Shown: positions 36,131 through 49,227, numbered from the stretch's first letter. The stretch: DNA of 64,000 bases from Solanum dulcamara (GCF_947179165.1 NC_077238.1:47188793-47252792); one strand, 5' to 3'. Program-made: numbers and translations. The notes: generated by a model from the sequence alone, not told the origin.

Positions 36131-36841
36131 CAGAGCTAACAATATATATATATGACTATCGTGATAGATGATGTATTTGTAATACTGAGTCCTCGAGTGG
36201 GCCGGATACGGGACGTCATACTGGTCGATAGGAATTTATTTTATGAGGTGCAGGTACAGTACCCCTACTAAATGCTATACTTGATTTCCTGCATCCCTTT
36301 TTTAGTTGTTATCTCAGTTAAGTTATGCTTATATACTCAGTACATATGTCGTACTCACCACCATTTCTTTGGGGGGCTACATTTCATGCCCGCAGGTACA
36401 GACACAAGTTTTGGGAGTCCGCCAGCTTAGGATTCCACTCAGCCAGTTTGGAAGAAGCTTTATTGATTCAGAGCCGAGTTGTAGTACCAAACCTCCTATG
36501 TATATATTTGTTTATTCAGAGGTACGGCGGGGGACCTATCCCGCCATATGTTACTATTAATGTTCTTAGATATCTATAGATATATGTGTGGGTTATACGT
36601 GTAAGTTATGTTCAGTTATGTCTACATGATATATTGTAAATATTAAGATACTATGGCAGCCTTGTCGGTTGGTACGCCCTTTCATGATAAGATACAAATT
36701 AAAGAGGCAATAGGCATGAAAATTTTATGACCCACTGGGGTTCTTATGTATAGTTCTTATATTGATCGCTACATCCGCTAAATACGTATACGGAGGCCCA
36801 AGTCGGACCCCAATCGCGGCCCATGGGGTTGGGTCATGATA

Positions 36842-36890
36842 TGGTGCATTATAGTAGGTGTCATCATTACTCAGGAAATTAGGTCGTGAC
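36842..36890 (+). mobile_element. O 3' LTR, terminal segment 4
   Basis: The last bases of the O LTR after solo LTR S: tggtg, then gcattatagtagg to gtcgtgac. They align with the unit copy at 5966-6020 and end the O element at about 36890. Confidence 0.8.
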
Positions 36891-37749
36891 CCTACATAAT
36901 GGGAGTAGTAGGGCCCTCCTATAAATTGGGACTAGCATGACGCTCCTAAATAATTAGATTTAGTTTAGCAGGACCCTCTTACATAATGGGATTCGAAGGA
37001 CCCTCCTACATAATGAAACTAGCAGGACCCTCTTGAATAATGGGAGTTAGTGTAGTAGTACCCACCTGAAGAACTGTATTAGTAGGATTCAATTTAACTA
37101 GATCATCATGAAGAATGGAGTTGACTTAAACAATCAAAATCCATCAGATGGATGCACTACAACAAAGCTCACATAATTTAGAGTCTCAATTCAAAGCTAA
37201 GCAATGTCTTTTATTCACACTCAAACAAATTTCTTTATTGTACACTGGGCCAAAAAATATTGTGTTATTTCTTTCATTTGTTTTAATTTTAGAGATCCAC
37301 TTGTAGAATAAGGATAATCCACATTTCAAGCTTAGGATCTTACCTGGAAATTTGTCAACTTTCAAGATCGTTTTCAATTCAAGTAGCAAGATCTTACCTT
37401 AAGAACAAGGTCAATTTCCAATCTCGAGTAGAAGAAGCCTACCGGAGAACAAGTTAATCTTCAAGTTCATTTTATATGAAAATAAATATCCCACCACTTG
37501 TGAAAGCATGAAGACCCAACTCAAGATTCAAGACAAGCTACATAGATAGGATCTTGTACTTCTATTTCTTTAATTTAATTTAATTTTTTAAATTTTTAGT
37601 CTTTTATTTTCATGTAAAACAGGAGCCGCAAACCGGAGCCTCGATGGGACTTACTTGATTCAACTCATCATTCTATCTTTTTGAACTACACATGATTTGA
37701 TTCTTTTATAACTCAAGATATGTAGGATGTCTGAAACCATCACTAAATA
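36891..37749. repeat. Short minisatellite and unassigned spacer
   Basis: From 36892 to about 37090 there are six or seven loose repeats of 27-33 bp with the core ctacataatggga and gcaggaccctc. The rest (37091-37749) is AT-rich, shows no recognised gene or element, and contains aattt repeats near 37575. It lies between the end of O and the start of P and may be older host DNA or the tail of an unknown element. Confidence 0.6.
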
Positions 37750-39555
37750 TGTTATACCCCATACTTTTGTACCTTGGAAGGTTTCTAAGTTACGTAAGCT
37801 TCTTAAGCTCTTAAGTTTCTTAAAAGGCTCTTAATCTTCTTCGAAGTCACCATGTGATCAGGATAAAATATGACATCATCAAATAACTTAAGGAAGGGAG
37901 AATGAGATACCCTATAATAGAGAAAATTGGGAACAAGGTCGTAAGAATTCGGAAGAAGTTGGAGACCAAATAATGAGTCATAGGACATGACTTACTTACT
38001 TAATATACCAACTTGGAAGTCTTAAATACTTAAGCTACTTGAGTACATACCAAGCTTATGTAGTAAGGATTACATAAGTTTGTAAAGTAAGATAAGATTA
38101 CGAACCCACGAGGGGGAAAATAATGTGACACATGGCAGCATAGGAGAGAGCCATGTGGCAGCAGCTGGAGGTTCCACGTGGAAGAATCTGGATCAATGGG
38201 GAGGGTCCCCACATGCCACGTGGAAGCTCATGGTTGGAGAAGGTGGTGCGTTGGCCCAAAGAGGGCTTGACACGTGTCACCACTTAGGGGTTTACATGTG
38301 TCACCACCTAAGTTGGCCTATATATATATGTTTTATGACTCGTTCTTATCAAAAATTCATTCTTATCTCCAAAGTTCAAGAAAATTCTAGAGCAAAAAAG
38401 AAGAGAAGAAACCCTAGAGCTAGAGCGAAAATAGTGGCGGCCAAGGGGAGAAAAAGGTACGTTTTCTGACTTCATTCTGTGAATTAATTATCTAGGTTAT
38501 ACCATGATGATATGAAGGTGTTATTAATTTAAAATCATGGTTTGTAGCCACACCAAAAGGTTAACAAACAGCCATGAAGTTTTAGCCGCACTAAAAGAAC
38601 TTTCAAGGCGTGTTTTGGCGAGTTTCAAGCTAGGTAAGGTTTTTATTTTCAAATTGGAGTTTATGATGTGGTTATGGGGTATATTACATGTATTAAATAA
38701 GGTTTGAAGTGGAAAAATTACATAAGGATGCTTGACGTTAGAAACAAACTAAATTAAAGTCGTTATAGTTAAATCGGAGTTGAGTAGTGTGTTGTGATTG
38801 TGGTGTTGCGGCTGTAGCTGGGTTGATTGTGTGTTTCAGGGCCGTAAAGTGTTCTAAAATGGGTGTGGATACTTCTGGTTTCATCCAAATAACCCTCCAT
38901 TTCGTATTGTTAAAGATTTTATGAAATAAAGCTTAAAAACTCTATTTTGGTATCGTAATTTTGAGCTAGTTATTTGGAGTTGTATTGAGTAATGTTGAGG
39001 TGATTTGATTGTATATATAACTGATGGTTGTTGTTGGTAATATGGATGCTAATATTAGTAGTTGGATAGGGAAATTTATAGGTGAGATAATGCCCGATTA
39101 TCGATAACTTTAGAACTAGTAATAAACTAGTCGAGGGAAGTGGATAAGAAAACGATTCCTATAGATACTTGGTTGTGGATTTGGAAAATGGAAGGCAAAA
39201 GTTTATTAACCTTAGTTTTACTTTAATGTTAAATAGGTACAAGAGAAGACGAGGCGAACTTTGTTAAGAGTAATCCGTAAGAGGTATGTGAAGCTACCTT
39301 CTTTCTCTTGGCATATTTTTAGCATAAGTATGTGAAGCTACCTCCTTTCTTTTTTCATAAGTATTTAAATATACCCTTCTTTCTTGTTGACATGTCTCGA
39401 CATAAGTATATGATGATATATGTATATGACGACTCCATGAGGGAAAGTAGAGAGTATATAAAGCCTATCCTTTCTATTCTTTTGGCATGTCCTAGATGTA
39501 TGTAAAAGATGATACAATCTCGGAGGTGACTCCATTCCTAAGTGTTTCTTACTCA
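37750..39555 (+). mobile_element. P 5' LTR, truncated on the right
   Basis: Starts TGTTATACCCC and matches the P 3' LTR (61144-61241, then 62752 onward; 37843 corresponds to 62752). It also follows the first half of S. A TATA stretch (near 38320) and a donor-like aaaggtacgtt (38453) are present. It breaks off near 39555 against M sequence, losing its distal part; the corresponding region of solo LTR S is about 1.8 kb. No gene. Confidence 0.83.
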
Positions 39556-42037
39556 TCCTTATTAAAACACATCATCACATCATATATATATATATATACC
39601 CAACCCTCTAGTGAGGGCTCGATGAACAATACAACGGAATTATGCATGATTACTATTCCCAACCCGAGTGCAATGAAAGAAGTGTTACAGTATACATGAG
39701 TAGAGTAGTGAGAAACAAAGCACAATTTAAATCATTATCTAAGACTCAATGAAGTCATCAAGTGAGCTATCACCTGGAGATCAGGGTAGGAATGTAATTG
39801 TCAAGTGCCCTCTAACTGTCACTCGGGGCTATATCAGTTTGGATCTCAGGGACCCTAGACATGTACTATAGTAATGCTACCCGCTTATGAATTTAGAAGC
39901 ATTTGTTGTCATTTAGTCTCTCAGACTAGGAGCCTGTATAATTATTATTCCTTTAACATATATAAGTTTCCAGGGAACTAGTTTATCTATTAGAAGAGTT
40001 CGATGTTCAAAGTAAATAAGAGATATTCAAGGATGGAGTTACCCCGAATCTCGTATCATATTTAACTTACAACTAAGACATGCCATAAGAAGAGAAAGAA
40101 TAGGATTTACATACCTATGTCAAAAACATGCCAAGAGAGATCTTCACATACCTGTTATGGGTTACTTCTTATCCCATTCATCTCATCGTCCTTTAAACCT
40201 AAGTAACATAAAATCAATATGATTATTAACAACCCTTGGTTTTCCAGCACCTTTGGCTACCCATAAGTATTCATAGAACTCAACCCTTCGCTCGCTTTCT
40301 CGACTAGTTCCTTAACTAGTTAAAGAGTTAACGAAAATTTAACAGCATCTCTCCTATAATATACCCTATCCGAATTTCCAATTACATACCTTATTACTAC
40401 AGACAACCAACAACAACAACCTTCAGCTTATCTACAAGTAAAACATGGCGACATTACACAATATAAACTCCAACAACTTGTTGAAAATTATAATACCAAA
40501 ATAGGTTTCTAGTCGTTATTTCACAAGGCCTTTAATTATGAAAAAAGGGGTCGTGTGGCTGAAACAAGAAGCACACACACCCCTTTTTGAACACATTTAG
40601 TCCCTGCAACAAATCCCCACACACCTGCAGCAGTACACCACAAACACAACACTTTACTTCGATGACAATTCAATTATAGACATTCCAATTTAGTTTGTTT
40701 TGAACGTCAAGCATTTATATGATATTTACATATTTCCGGACACATATAGGGATTATATAACACTCCATAACAAAACCATAAAGTCTAAATTGAAAGAAGA
40801 AACCTTACCTCACCCGAAATTGGCCAAACTGCCAAATTACAACTCGAAAACTTTTCAAACTTGCTGAAATTGCGAGGACTGCTTGATATCCATTTGGTTC
40901 TGCTAAATGCCATGATTTTTGATTATTAACACCTTCATATAATTTAAAAACCCTTACCAAAATGTGGGAGAATAGAACCAAGCCGTACCTTAACAAACGA
41001 TTTCCCAAACTTGCTGAAAATTAACTTCGGAAACCCACTTAATGTGCTGAAAGTTGCGGACTGTTTGTGCCACTTCTCCGCTGCCCCAAATTGGAATTTC
41101 TTGATATAAACATAATTATACAACTGTTCTATACCTTTATTAATTAATTCTCGGAATGAAATTGGGCCTTACCTTTTCTATGGATCAAACCCGTACCCCT
41201 CTCGTTTTGGCTTTTTAAGTTTTCCTTCAAATTTGTCTTGTTTGTTCCAAGTGTAAATCTGAAAACATGATTTAGTAGTCATCCTAAGACACATATATAC
41301 ACCTCCACATGTTTAAGGAACACCGTAGGTAAGTAATTCACGGGGAGAAACTTGGAAACTTACCTTAATTTTCTCTTAAACCATGGCTGCCACCTTTTGC
41401 TCTAACAGTTTCTCTCTTCTTTGGCTGCTGAAGTTTTGGATAAAAGACTTGTCTTAAGAGTCATAAAAAAGAAATATATGGGCTGCCTTGGAGGTTACAC
41501 GTGTCACCCCCCTAGGGTGATAAGTGTCCAGCCATGATTGGGCCACTATATCTATGCAACCAATTAGGGGCTGCCATGTGTCCTTTGTAGGGCCCACCCC
41601 TAAGTAGGTGGGTCACCTACTTGACCCCAAGCAGGTGGGTCACCTTCTACCATGTGTCACCTCCCCATGCTTCCATGTGGTGCATCCTCTTGCTGCCACG
41701 TGTCATTTTCCCCACCTCCACGCGGATTCATAATCTTGTCTTATTTTAAGAACCCGTGTAATCCGTGCGATGCAAACTTGGTATGTACTCCAATAGCTAA
41801 CGTATATAAGACTTCTAACTTAGTAGCTGACGTAGGTAAATCAAGTCATACGATTCATTTCTTGGCCTCCAACTCATTTTGGATTCTCACGTCTCTCTTT
41901 CCAACCTTCCCTCTCACGGGGTATCACATTCTCCCCTCCTTAGAGTCATTTGATAGTGTTTGGACAGTGGGGATCTCCTGGCCACTTTCAAGAAGACCAG
42001 AAACATGTTTTAAGGTTCAAAAGTTTGGGGTGTAACA
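39556..42037 (-). mobile_element. M 3' LTR (minus strand), left end missing
   Basis: Right end TGTTACA when read in reverse (42031-42037). It corresponds to 46775-49227 of the M 5' LTR; the distal 690 bp or so is absent at the junction with P. In a 78-bp sample (about 41660 against 48845) I count about 11 differences, mostly transitions, so the insertion is old. No gene. Confidence 0.82.
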
Positions 42038-42052
42038 TCCTTCCCCCTTTAG
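42038..42052 (-). promoter_or_regulatory. Polypurine tract of M
   Basis: Reads ctaaagggggaagga on the minus strand, directly before the M 3' LTR start. It fixes the orientation of the element. Confidence 0.88.
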
Positions 42053-42810
42053 AACATTCATCCCCGAATGTTAAAATTTTCCTTAGAACTTTATACAGAG
42101 TATAGGGAGATTCTTTTCTAATATGATAACACCCACTTCCCTCTAAATAATTATTATATGTGTTCCAGGATTTGGGGCTACCTGTAGATATCGGAAATAG
42201 GTACGAATACTTGTGTTTCCTGTCCTCTTCAATTTCCCAGGTCATCCCTTTTCTGATTTTCATTTTGCCATAATCCAAGATGGCGACAGGCGGCTCGTCG
42301 TAGGATTCTATTTCCTGAACATCATCTATGGGACATACTCGGGGTGTCTTACTAGTACCCTTGTGAAGCATCTTTATTTGATGGACTGGGTGTATAGTTT
42401 CCAAATCAGGTGGTAAGCTCAACTTACCGACAACTTTGTTCACCTTACGAGCAACTTGATAAGGTCTAACATATTTTGGGTTAATTTTCCTTTTTTGGGT
42501 GACTCTGTTATGAACATCCAATCATCAATTTGAACTCTGAATGTCGATGTCGAGTACCTGTATATCATTTCTATCGACTTTGGGCTATTAGTCAATATCT
42601 TGCTTAATCATGTTTGGCTTACCAGCTTAGTCTTTCTAACATCGACTTCACCAATAGGGGACTTACACGCCCTGCCCCACCAGTCTTGTACGGGGTCATT
42701 GGGATACAAGAGTGGTAGCCATTATGGTAGGTAAACTCAATAAGTGGTGGAAGATCATCCCAGTTCCTCTTAAAGCCAACCATATAAGCTTGTAATATAT
42801 CTTCTAGCAT
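42053..42810 (-). pseudogene. M integrase end and chromodomain-like tail
   Basis: Two frames remain. One (42619-42810) reads MLEDILQAY, LPPLIEFTYHNGYHS and PMTPYKT, the end of the integrase core. The second (from 42521) reads NPKYVRPYQVARKVNKVVGKLSLPP, HPVHQIKML and a WEIEEDRKHKYSYLFP tail resembling a chromodomain region. This is the carboxy end of a gypsy polyprotein that inserts element DNA. A gap between the frames and stops make it inactive. Confidence 0.83.
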
Positions 42811-45800
42811 TTGATAGTATGCTCAGTCTGTTCAGCAGCTTGAGGAAAAATGCGGTACGAAGACATATTTGTGCTCCTGATCTTTTCTTGGACTGATCTC
42901 CAAACGTTAATCATAATTGAAGTCCCTCTATCTGAGATATTAGTTGGGGGAAACCTCACGGAACCTTACTACCTTCTTGTCCTATAATTTCACCTAGTTC
43001 CATCTGCATAGGTGTTCTTGCTTGAAAGCAATTCAGATGATTCACTAGCCTTCTCGCAATAACTAGTATAGCACCCTACTTTGGAAGAGTATAGAATAGT
43101 TGTGTGATGACGTTGACAATTTGGGAATCCTTAGCCTTGTATAGTTCTTCTCGACTTTCTTCAGAACTTTAACTGGCACCCTATTTTTGGGTTTTGCTTT
43201 TCAATCCTTAGAGTTGGCTGCTAGGTGGTGTAGAAATTTCCTTGCCCACTAGCCCATATAGACTTTCTGTGGTTTGCCTCCCATTAACTGGTACTATGTT
43301 GAAGAACTGTGGCATTCAAGTGCGTCTTCAGTTAGCATACCCTCAACGTAACTTATAGTACTCCAGGTATATAATCTCATGTCGTTTCTTCGCCGCTAGT
43401 TCAGATTCTTCCATCTCGCGCGACCACACCCGCACTATCGCACTAAATTCCACCAGAATTTAGAAGTTAAGCATGCTTAGGCGAGAGAAATACTTGGATG
43501 GATGACCTCCCTGGGAAATCTTCATGTCGTATTTCATTGTAATCCTTGTAATAATGTGCGGGGTACTCAACTTAGCTCCATATTTACCTCAGCATTGTCT
43601 CGCGAGTCTTTATGTTTTTCCTTGTCCTATCCTCTGTATCTTGCAACCGCTATAGGGGTAGATCTGTCTATCGTTAGCTGGCATAGTCTTAAAGGAATTT
43701 GATATATAAGCTTGCCAATCCTATAGTAACCAGTTAGTCCTGTCTATCTTATTTAAACCATTTCACAATTTTTCCTTACCCCTGCTTGTAACCTTCTTGA
43801 CACATTCTCGTGTCATTCTTTAACTTTACGTGATTATGAGAGAGTGCAAGAAATACCTCGTCGCACTTTTTTTATTTCCTTATTTACTTCTTGCTCATCT
43901 TCTACCACATGAGGCTTTCTATTCTTTTGTCCTTGGTTATATGTCTATCGTAACATCATTTGCGACCAATTCTATAGCTAACATTTGGCTTTTGATCTAG
44001 CATGCTGTCACTATCCTTCATAGTGTCTCTTGAGTTATTCTATATCCTTTCATTGCTATATTCTTTTGCCTTTATACGCACCCACCTTCTAGTATTATAT
44101 CGTTCAGGGTGTCGTCAAAACTTCTTAATGCTGTCTTACATATCATTCTGACTTCTATCCAATTACTGGTGGCTTCCAGATCTTCCTAACTTGGTTCAGC
44201 AAGGGATCTTATTGTAGTTTAAACATCCATCTCAAGAATGTTGCCCCATCAATTGCCTCTATCAAACCCTTGCAGTTCTCTTACTTGCTTCCCCTCTTTA
44301 GAGGGTACTTATACTTTTACCTGTTTATACCTTGCTCTATCTCTCTATGTCCAGTCTTAACTTCGTCCAATCTCTTCGCCCCATCTATTTGGTACTGCAT
44401 CATGTCCCCATTTTCCATATATTTTATAACCTAATTATCCACGTATGGAACCTTGGCTAAATCACAAAGCGACTAGAACCTTTCCATACATAGTGCGACA
44501 TCTTCTCTATTAATATGCACTTGAGTAATGGGACTTATGGAACAACTCTTCTGAGACCACATTCTACTTATCTTTATAAAAAGTTGATATACACTTGTAG
44601 TCGTTCCAAATATTCTTTTAACTAGGCAACATTTGTATTCCGACATTCATTGTCCAAGGTTTTCTTGGAGTTGTGGCTTTCCCAACCTATATCCTTTATT
44701 TCTTGGGATGAATGGATGTTGCGCCATTTATTCCTTAAGTTTGTCATCTTTGTCTCTTAGGGGTTCTGTTATTTTTGGGGCGACGTTGTGTACGGGTATT
44801 ACTCTTTTATACCTTATAGCCCTTACCCTTACTGTGTACCTAACACAGGCGTTTAACTTAGTCAATATATACCACATACGCCTTACTAGTACTCCTACTT
44901 TATCCTTATATAATTGTATCACCCCGTTCAAATCATACTTACATATCCCCTTTTTTGTTCGTACTCATATTTAGTTCCTGACATCTCTTTGAGGTGATTC
45001 AGTTTTGAAGTCCTTTCCCCAATTTGTCGGTGGAAAATTATAAATTGTTATCGTAAACCATTTTCCGACCATTGTTGGAAGAAACCAAAATCTCTTAAAC
45101 ATCACAGTACTTCTTTTAATACTTGCCCTACCTCGTCTCCTTTTGAGTTTATCCTCGAGTTATTAACAACTTAGCTAATTTACAATTTGGATTTGGTGGC
45201 TTGGAACTTTCAAAATGATTGAAGCTCAATTATTGGACATCTTACCCTTCAACCTGAGCTTCTCTCTTTTTTTCTACAACAAAATTACCGCTGGAGATAC
45301 TGTAGTCTGAACTGTACTACTTAGACAGACTTTTGTTTTTCCGAAATAAACTTCCCCAAGTAAAAAGAGTATCCCTTATTGACGACATAAAGAGTACCTC
45401 TTACATCTTTAATTTGGCATAATATGAGTAATCGGTATCAATTTCCAAGACATGTTATAAAGCTATGTTTTATTCCCTTTTTCTTATTTTGGGAAAATTT
45501 CGACAGAGTTTCCTCTATGTTTCTTACTTATCCCAAGCCTGCACGCAAAACATACCAATAATGCCTCACAGGGCCAAAACACATATATATATTCATATAA
45601 TATCACGGCCACACAGGGCTTCCATTATCATCTCATATCGCAGCTACACAGGGATTTCAATATCTACAATAGTATGAAAATAATGTACTTACCTCGTATT
45701 TCAACCTTCGAACTACATCTGTTGCACTTCTTGTCTGCTTTCCTTTCAGGTTTCAACTTTACATTTCAATATTAGTTTAATACCTTAGCCAACGAATATC

Positions 45801-46065
45801 TTCTTTGCCATTACTTTACTTACCTGCGTGCTTCGTAATGTCCCATGTCGTCAATTACTTCCTTCGGTTGATGCCGTCCTTCTGTTAAGATCCAAGGTTA
45901 GTATAAGGAATTTTCCTATGACTCAGATCTATAGCACGATCTCAGATGTAGAAGAAATGTAACAACCTAAATGTCCTGTAGCCTCTTGTTTATAGATGTG
46001 GCACGCAACACATCGATAATCAAGACTCTACTAGACATGGTCTACAGACACTCTACGGACGAACA
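42811..46065 (-). pseudogene. M gag-pol remainder, heavily decayed
   Basis: About 3.2 kb with only short fragments readable. The part nearest the primer site (about 45500-46065) aligns with the Q interior at about 2280-2790, including the shared gaggcattattgg and tctgagtcataggaaaa, so M, P and Q are one family. The rest has lost recognisable gag, protease and RT motifs. The interior is about 4.0 kb overall, shorter than an intact element, and holds the 5S-like sequence at 43416-43535. Confidence 0.65.
43416..43535 (+). pseudogene. 5S rRNA-like sequence, full length, mutated
   Basis: Over 120 bp it follows plant 5S rRNA in order: the gcgacca start, agaagttaagcatgctt (box A), ggcgagag, a ggatggatgacctcc stretch (intermediate element and box C) and ctgggaaatc near the end. 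The length equals that of the real gene. Most differences are C/T or G/A transitions, as in decayed methylated DNA, and the internal promoter boxes are nearly kept. It lies antisense inside the M interior. It may be a pseudogene captured by the element, or the 5S part of a Cassandra-like element, though I see no Cassandra LTR ends. Unlikely to be functional. Confidence 0.85.
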
Positions 46066-46077
46066 AATCTGATACCA
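46066..46077 (-). promoter_or_regulatory. Primer binding site of M
   Basis: Read on the minus strand, gaagtggtatcaga follows the LTR end: an initiator-methionine tRNA site. Confidence 0.88.
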
Positions 46078-46081
46078 CTTC

Positions 46082-49000
46082 TGTCATAACCCAACCCCGT
46101 ATACGTGTTTATCAATTGTGGTCAAGTCGAAGTGTACTTAACATAATACCATGCAACAGACCTTATTGGGTAATAACATTTTCATAAACCAGTAGCCTCT
46201 TTCATTTGTATCACATCACGAAAGGGAACGTAAGCCGATGAGACTATCATACATATAAAATTTTAATATATTTCAAGTAGATCCAGATGAACAATACTTA
46301 CACATACAACCTACCTATAAATGTCTGCAGACCTCTAATAATATTAATGACAACATATGGCAGGACAGGGCCCCCACCGTACCCCTAAATAGACTAAACA
46401 GTTCTATACATCAGTGGTCAGTACCAAAAGCTAGGCTTTAATACAATGGAGCCTCTTCCAACTGAGCTGAGCGAAATCCTAAGCTGATGGACTCCCAAAA
46501 CCTGTATCTGTACCTGCGGGCATGAACGCAGCCCCCCGAGAAAAGGGGGTCAGTACAACATATGTACTAAGTATGTAAAACATAATGTAACACAACTGGA
46601 AGCATATCTGAAATAGAGAAGCATATCTGAAATAGAGAAGCAGAGGGTAAATTATCAAATCAACAACTTATACCTGGGAAAGTAAAATCAAGCATGCTCA
46701 ATTTTTCAATATAGCCGGCCCTATCAGGGATCTGGTGAATCATATCTATAGTATTATCACCTCTTTATTAAAACACATCATCACATTATCATATATATAC
46801 ATACGTACCCGGCCCTCTGGTGAGGGCGCGATGAACAATGAAATGGAATTATGCACGATTACTATTCCTGGCCCGGGTGTGATGAAAGAAGTGTTACAAT
46901 ATACATGAGTAGAGTAGTGAGAAACAAAACAGAATCTAAATCATTATCTAAGACTCAATGAAGTCATCAAGTGAGCTATCACCTAGAGATCAGGGTAGGA
47001 ATATAATCGTTAAGTTCCCTCTAATTGTCACTCGGGGCTATATCAGTTAGTATCTCAGGAAACCTAGACATGTACTACAGTAATGCTAACCGCTTATGAA
47101 TTCTAAAGCACTTGTTGTCATTTAGTCTCTCAGACTAGGAGCTTGTATAGTTATTATTCCTTTAACATATATAAATTTGGAGGGAACTAGTTTATCTATT
47201 GTAAGAGTTCTATGTTCAAAGTAAATAAGAGATATTCAAGGATGGATTTACCTCAGAGCTCGTATCATGTTTAACTTACAACTAAGACATGCCATAAGAA
47301 GAGAACGAATAGGCTTTACATACCTATGTCAAAAACATGCCAAAAGAGAGCTTCACATACCTGTTATGGGTTACTTCTTATCCCGTTTGTCTCATCGTCC
47401 TCTAAACCTAAGTAACATAAAATAAATACGAGTATTAACAACCCTTGGATTTCAAGCACCTTAGGCTACCCATAAGTATTCATAGAACTCAACCATTCGC
47501 TCGCTTTCTCGACTCGTTCCTTAACTAGTTAAAGAGTTAACGAAAATCGGACAGTATCTCCCCTATAATATGCCCTATACGAATTCCTAATTACATACCT
47601 AATTACTACTGCCAACCATTAACAAGAACCTTCATCTTATCTACTAGTAAAACATGGCGACATTACACAATACAAACTCCAACCAACTTGCTGAAAATTA
47701 CAATACCAAAATAGGTTTCTAGTTGTTATTTCACAAGACCTTTAATCATATGAAATGAGGGGTCGTGTGGCTGAAACCAGAAGAACCCACACCCCTTTTT
47801 GAACACATTTAGTCCCTGCAACAAATCCCCATACACCTGCAGCAGTACACCACAAACGCAATACTTTACTTCGACGACAATTCAATTATAGCCATTCCAA
47901 TTTAGTTTGTTCCAAAAGTCAAGAATTTCTATGATATTTCCATATTTCTATCCACCTATAGGGAGTATATAACACTCCATAACAAAGCCATAAATTCCAA
48001 ATTGAAATAAGAAACCTTACCTCACTCAAAATTGGCCAAACTGCCAAATTGCAACTCGGAAACTTTTCAAACTTGCTGAAATTGCGTGGACTGCTTGTTA
48101 TCCGTTTGGTGATTCTCCAAGCCATGATTTTTCACTATTAACACCTTAATATAATTTAAAAACCCTTACCAAAACTTGGGATAATAGAATCAAGCCATAC
48201 CTTAACAAACGGTTTCCCAAATTTGCTGAAAATTCACTTCGGAAACCCCCTTAACGTGCTGAAAGTTGCGGACTGTTTGTGCCACTTCTCCGCTGCCCCA
48301 AATTGGAATTTTTTTATTTAACACATAATTATACAACTGTGCTATAACTTAATTAATTAATTCTCAAAATGAAATTGGGCCTTACCTTTTCTATGGATCA
48401 AACCCGTACCCCTCTCATTTTGGCATTCTAAGTTTTCCTTCAACTTTTTCTTGTTTGTTCCAAGTGTAAATCTGAAAACATGATTCCGTAGGAATACTAA
48501 GACACATATATACACCTCCACATGGTTAAGGAACACTGTAGGTAAGTAATTCACGGGGAGAAACTTGGAAACTTACCTTAATTTTCTCTTAAACCATGGT
48601 TTCCTCCTTTTGCTCTAACATTTTCTCTCTTCTTTGGCTGCTAAAGTTTTGGATAAAAGACTTGTCTTGAGAGTCATAAAACTTAAATATATGGGCTGCC
48701 TTGGAGGTGACACTTGTCCAGTCATGATAAGGCCAGCACATCTATGCAACCAATTAGGGTCTGCCATGTGTCCTTGGTGGGGCCTACCCCTAAGTAGGTG
48801 GGTCACCTACTTGACCCCAAGCAAGTGGGTCACCTGCTTCTATGTGTCATCTCCCCATGCTTCCACGTGGTGCCTCTTCTTGTTGCTACATGTCGTTCTC
48901 CCCACCTCCGCGCGGGTTCGTAATTTCGTCTTATTTTAAGAACCCGTGTAATCCATGCGATGCAAACTTGGTATGTACTCCAATAGCTCACGTATATAAG

Positions 49001-49227
49001 ACTTCTAAATTAATAGCTTACATAGGTAAATCAAGTCCTATAATTCATTTCTTGGCCTCCAACTCATTCCAGATTCTCACGAATCTATTTCCAACCTTCC
49101 CTCTCACGGGGTATCATATTCTCCCCTCCTTAGAGTCATTTGATAGTGTCTGGACAGTGGGGATCTCCTGGCCACTTTCAAGAAGACCAGGAAGACATTT
49201 TAAGGTTTAAAAGTGTGGGATGTAACA
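46082..49227 (-). mobile_element. M 5' LTR (minus strand), 3,146 bp, complete
   Basis: Ends TG (tgtcataaccc at 46082) and CA (tgtaaca at 49227) as seen on the plus strand, so TG...CA in element sense. A TATA-like run near 48688 and a donor-like aaggtaag near 48577 lie on the minus strand. Right flank is P interior (49228 onward, atata). No minisatellite is as regular as in Q. Short open frames (for example 48842-49210) are LTR sequence shared with 41652-42035, not genes. Confidence 0.88.

Larger units (their letters stand above)
33201..36841 (+). mobile_element. Solo LTR S (P/Q family), 3,641 bp
   Basis: Starts TGTTATACCCC and ends gggtcatgata, the same mutated terminus as the Q LTR, with no interior attached. 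Flanks are tagtc (33196-33200) and tggtg (36842-36846). The empty site in the O 5' LTR (5966 onward, tggtg) supports a 5-bp target duplication with two later changes. It has a TATA stretch near 33710, a donor-like aaggtaagtt at 33825 and a 43-bp minisatellite. It arose by recombination between the two LTRs of a full element. No gene. Confidence 0.88.

Noticed and set aside
43371..43395. Possible end of a second 5S copy just before the 5S-like sequence (aatctcatgtcg)
   Set aside because: Only about 15 bases resemble the 5S end and the stretch before it does not align convincingly.
48842..49210. Conserved 122-codon frame shared with 41652-42035
   Set aside because: Both are the same part of the two LTRs of M, on the non-coding strand; conservation is explained by LTR identity.
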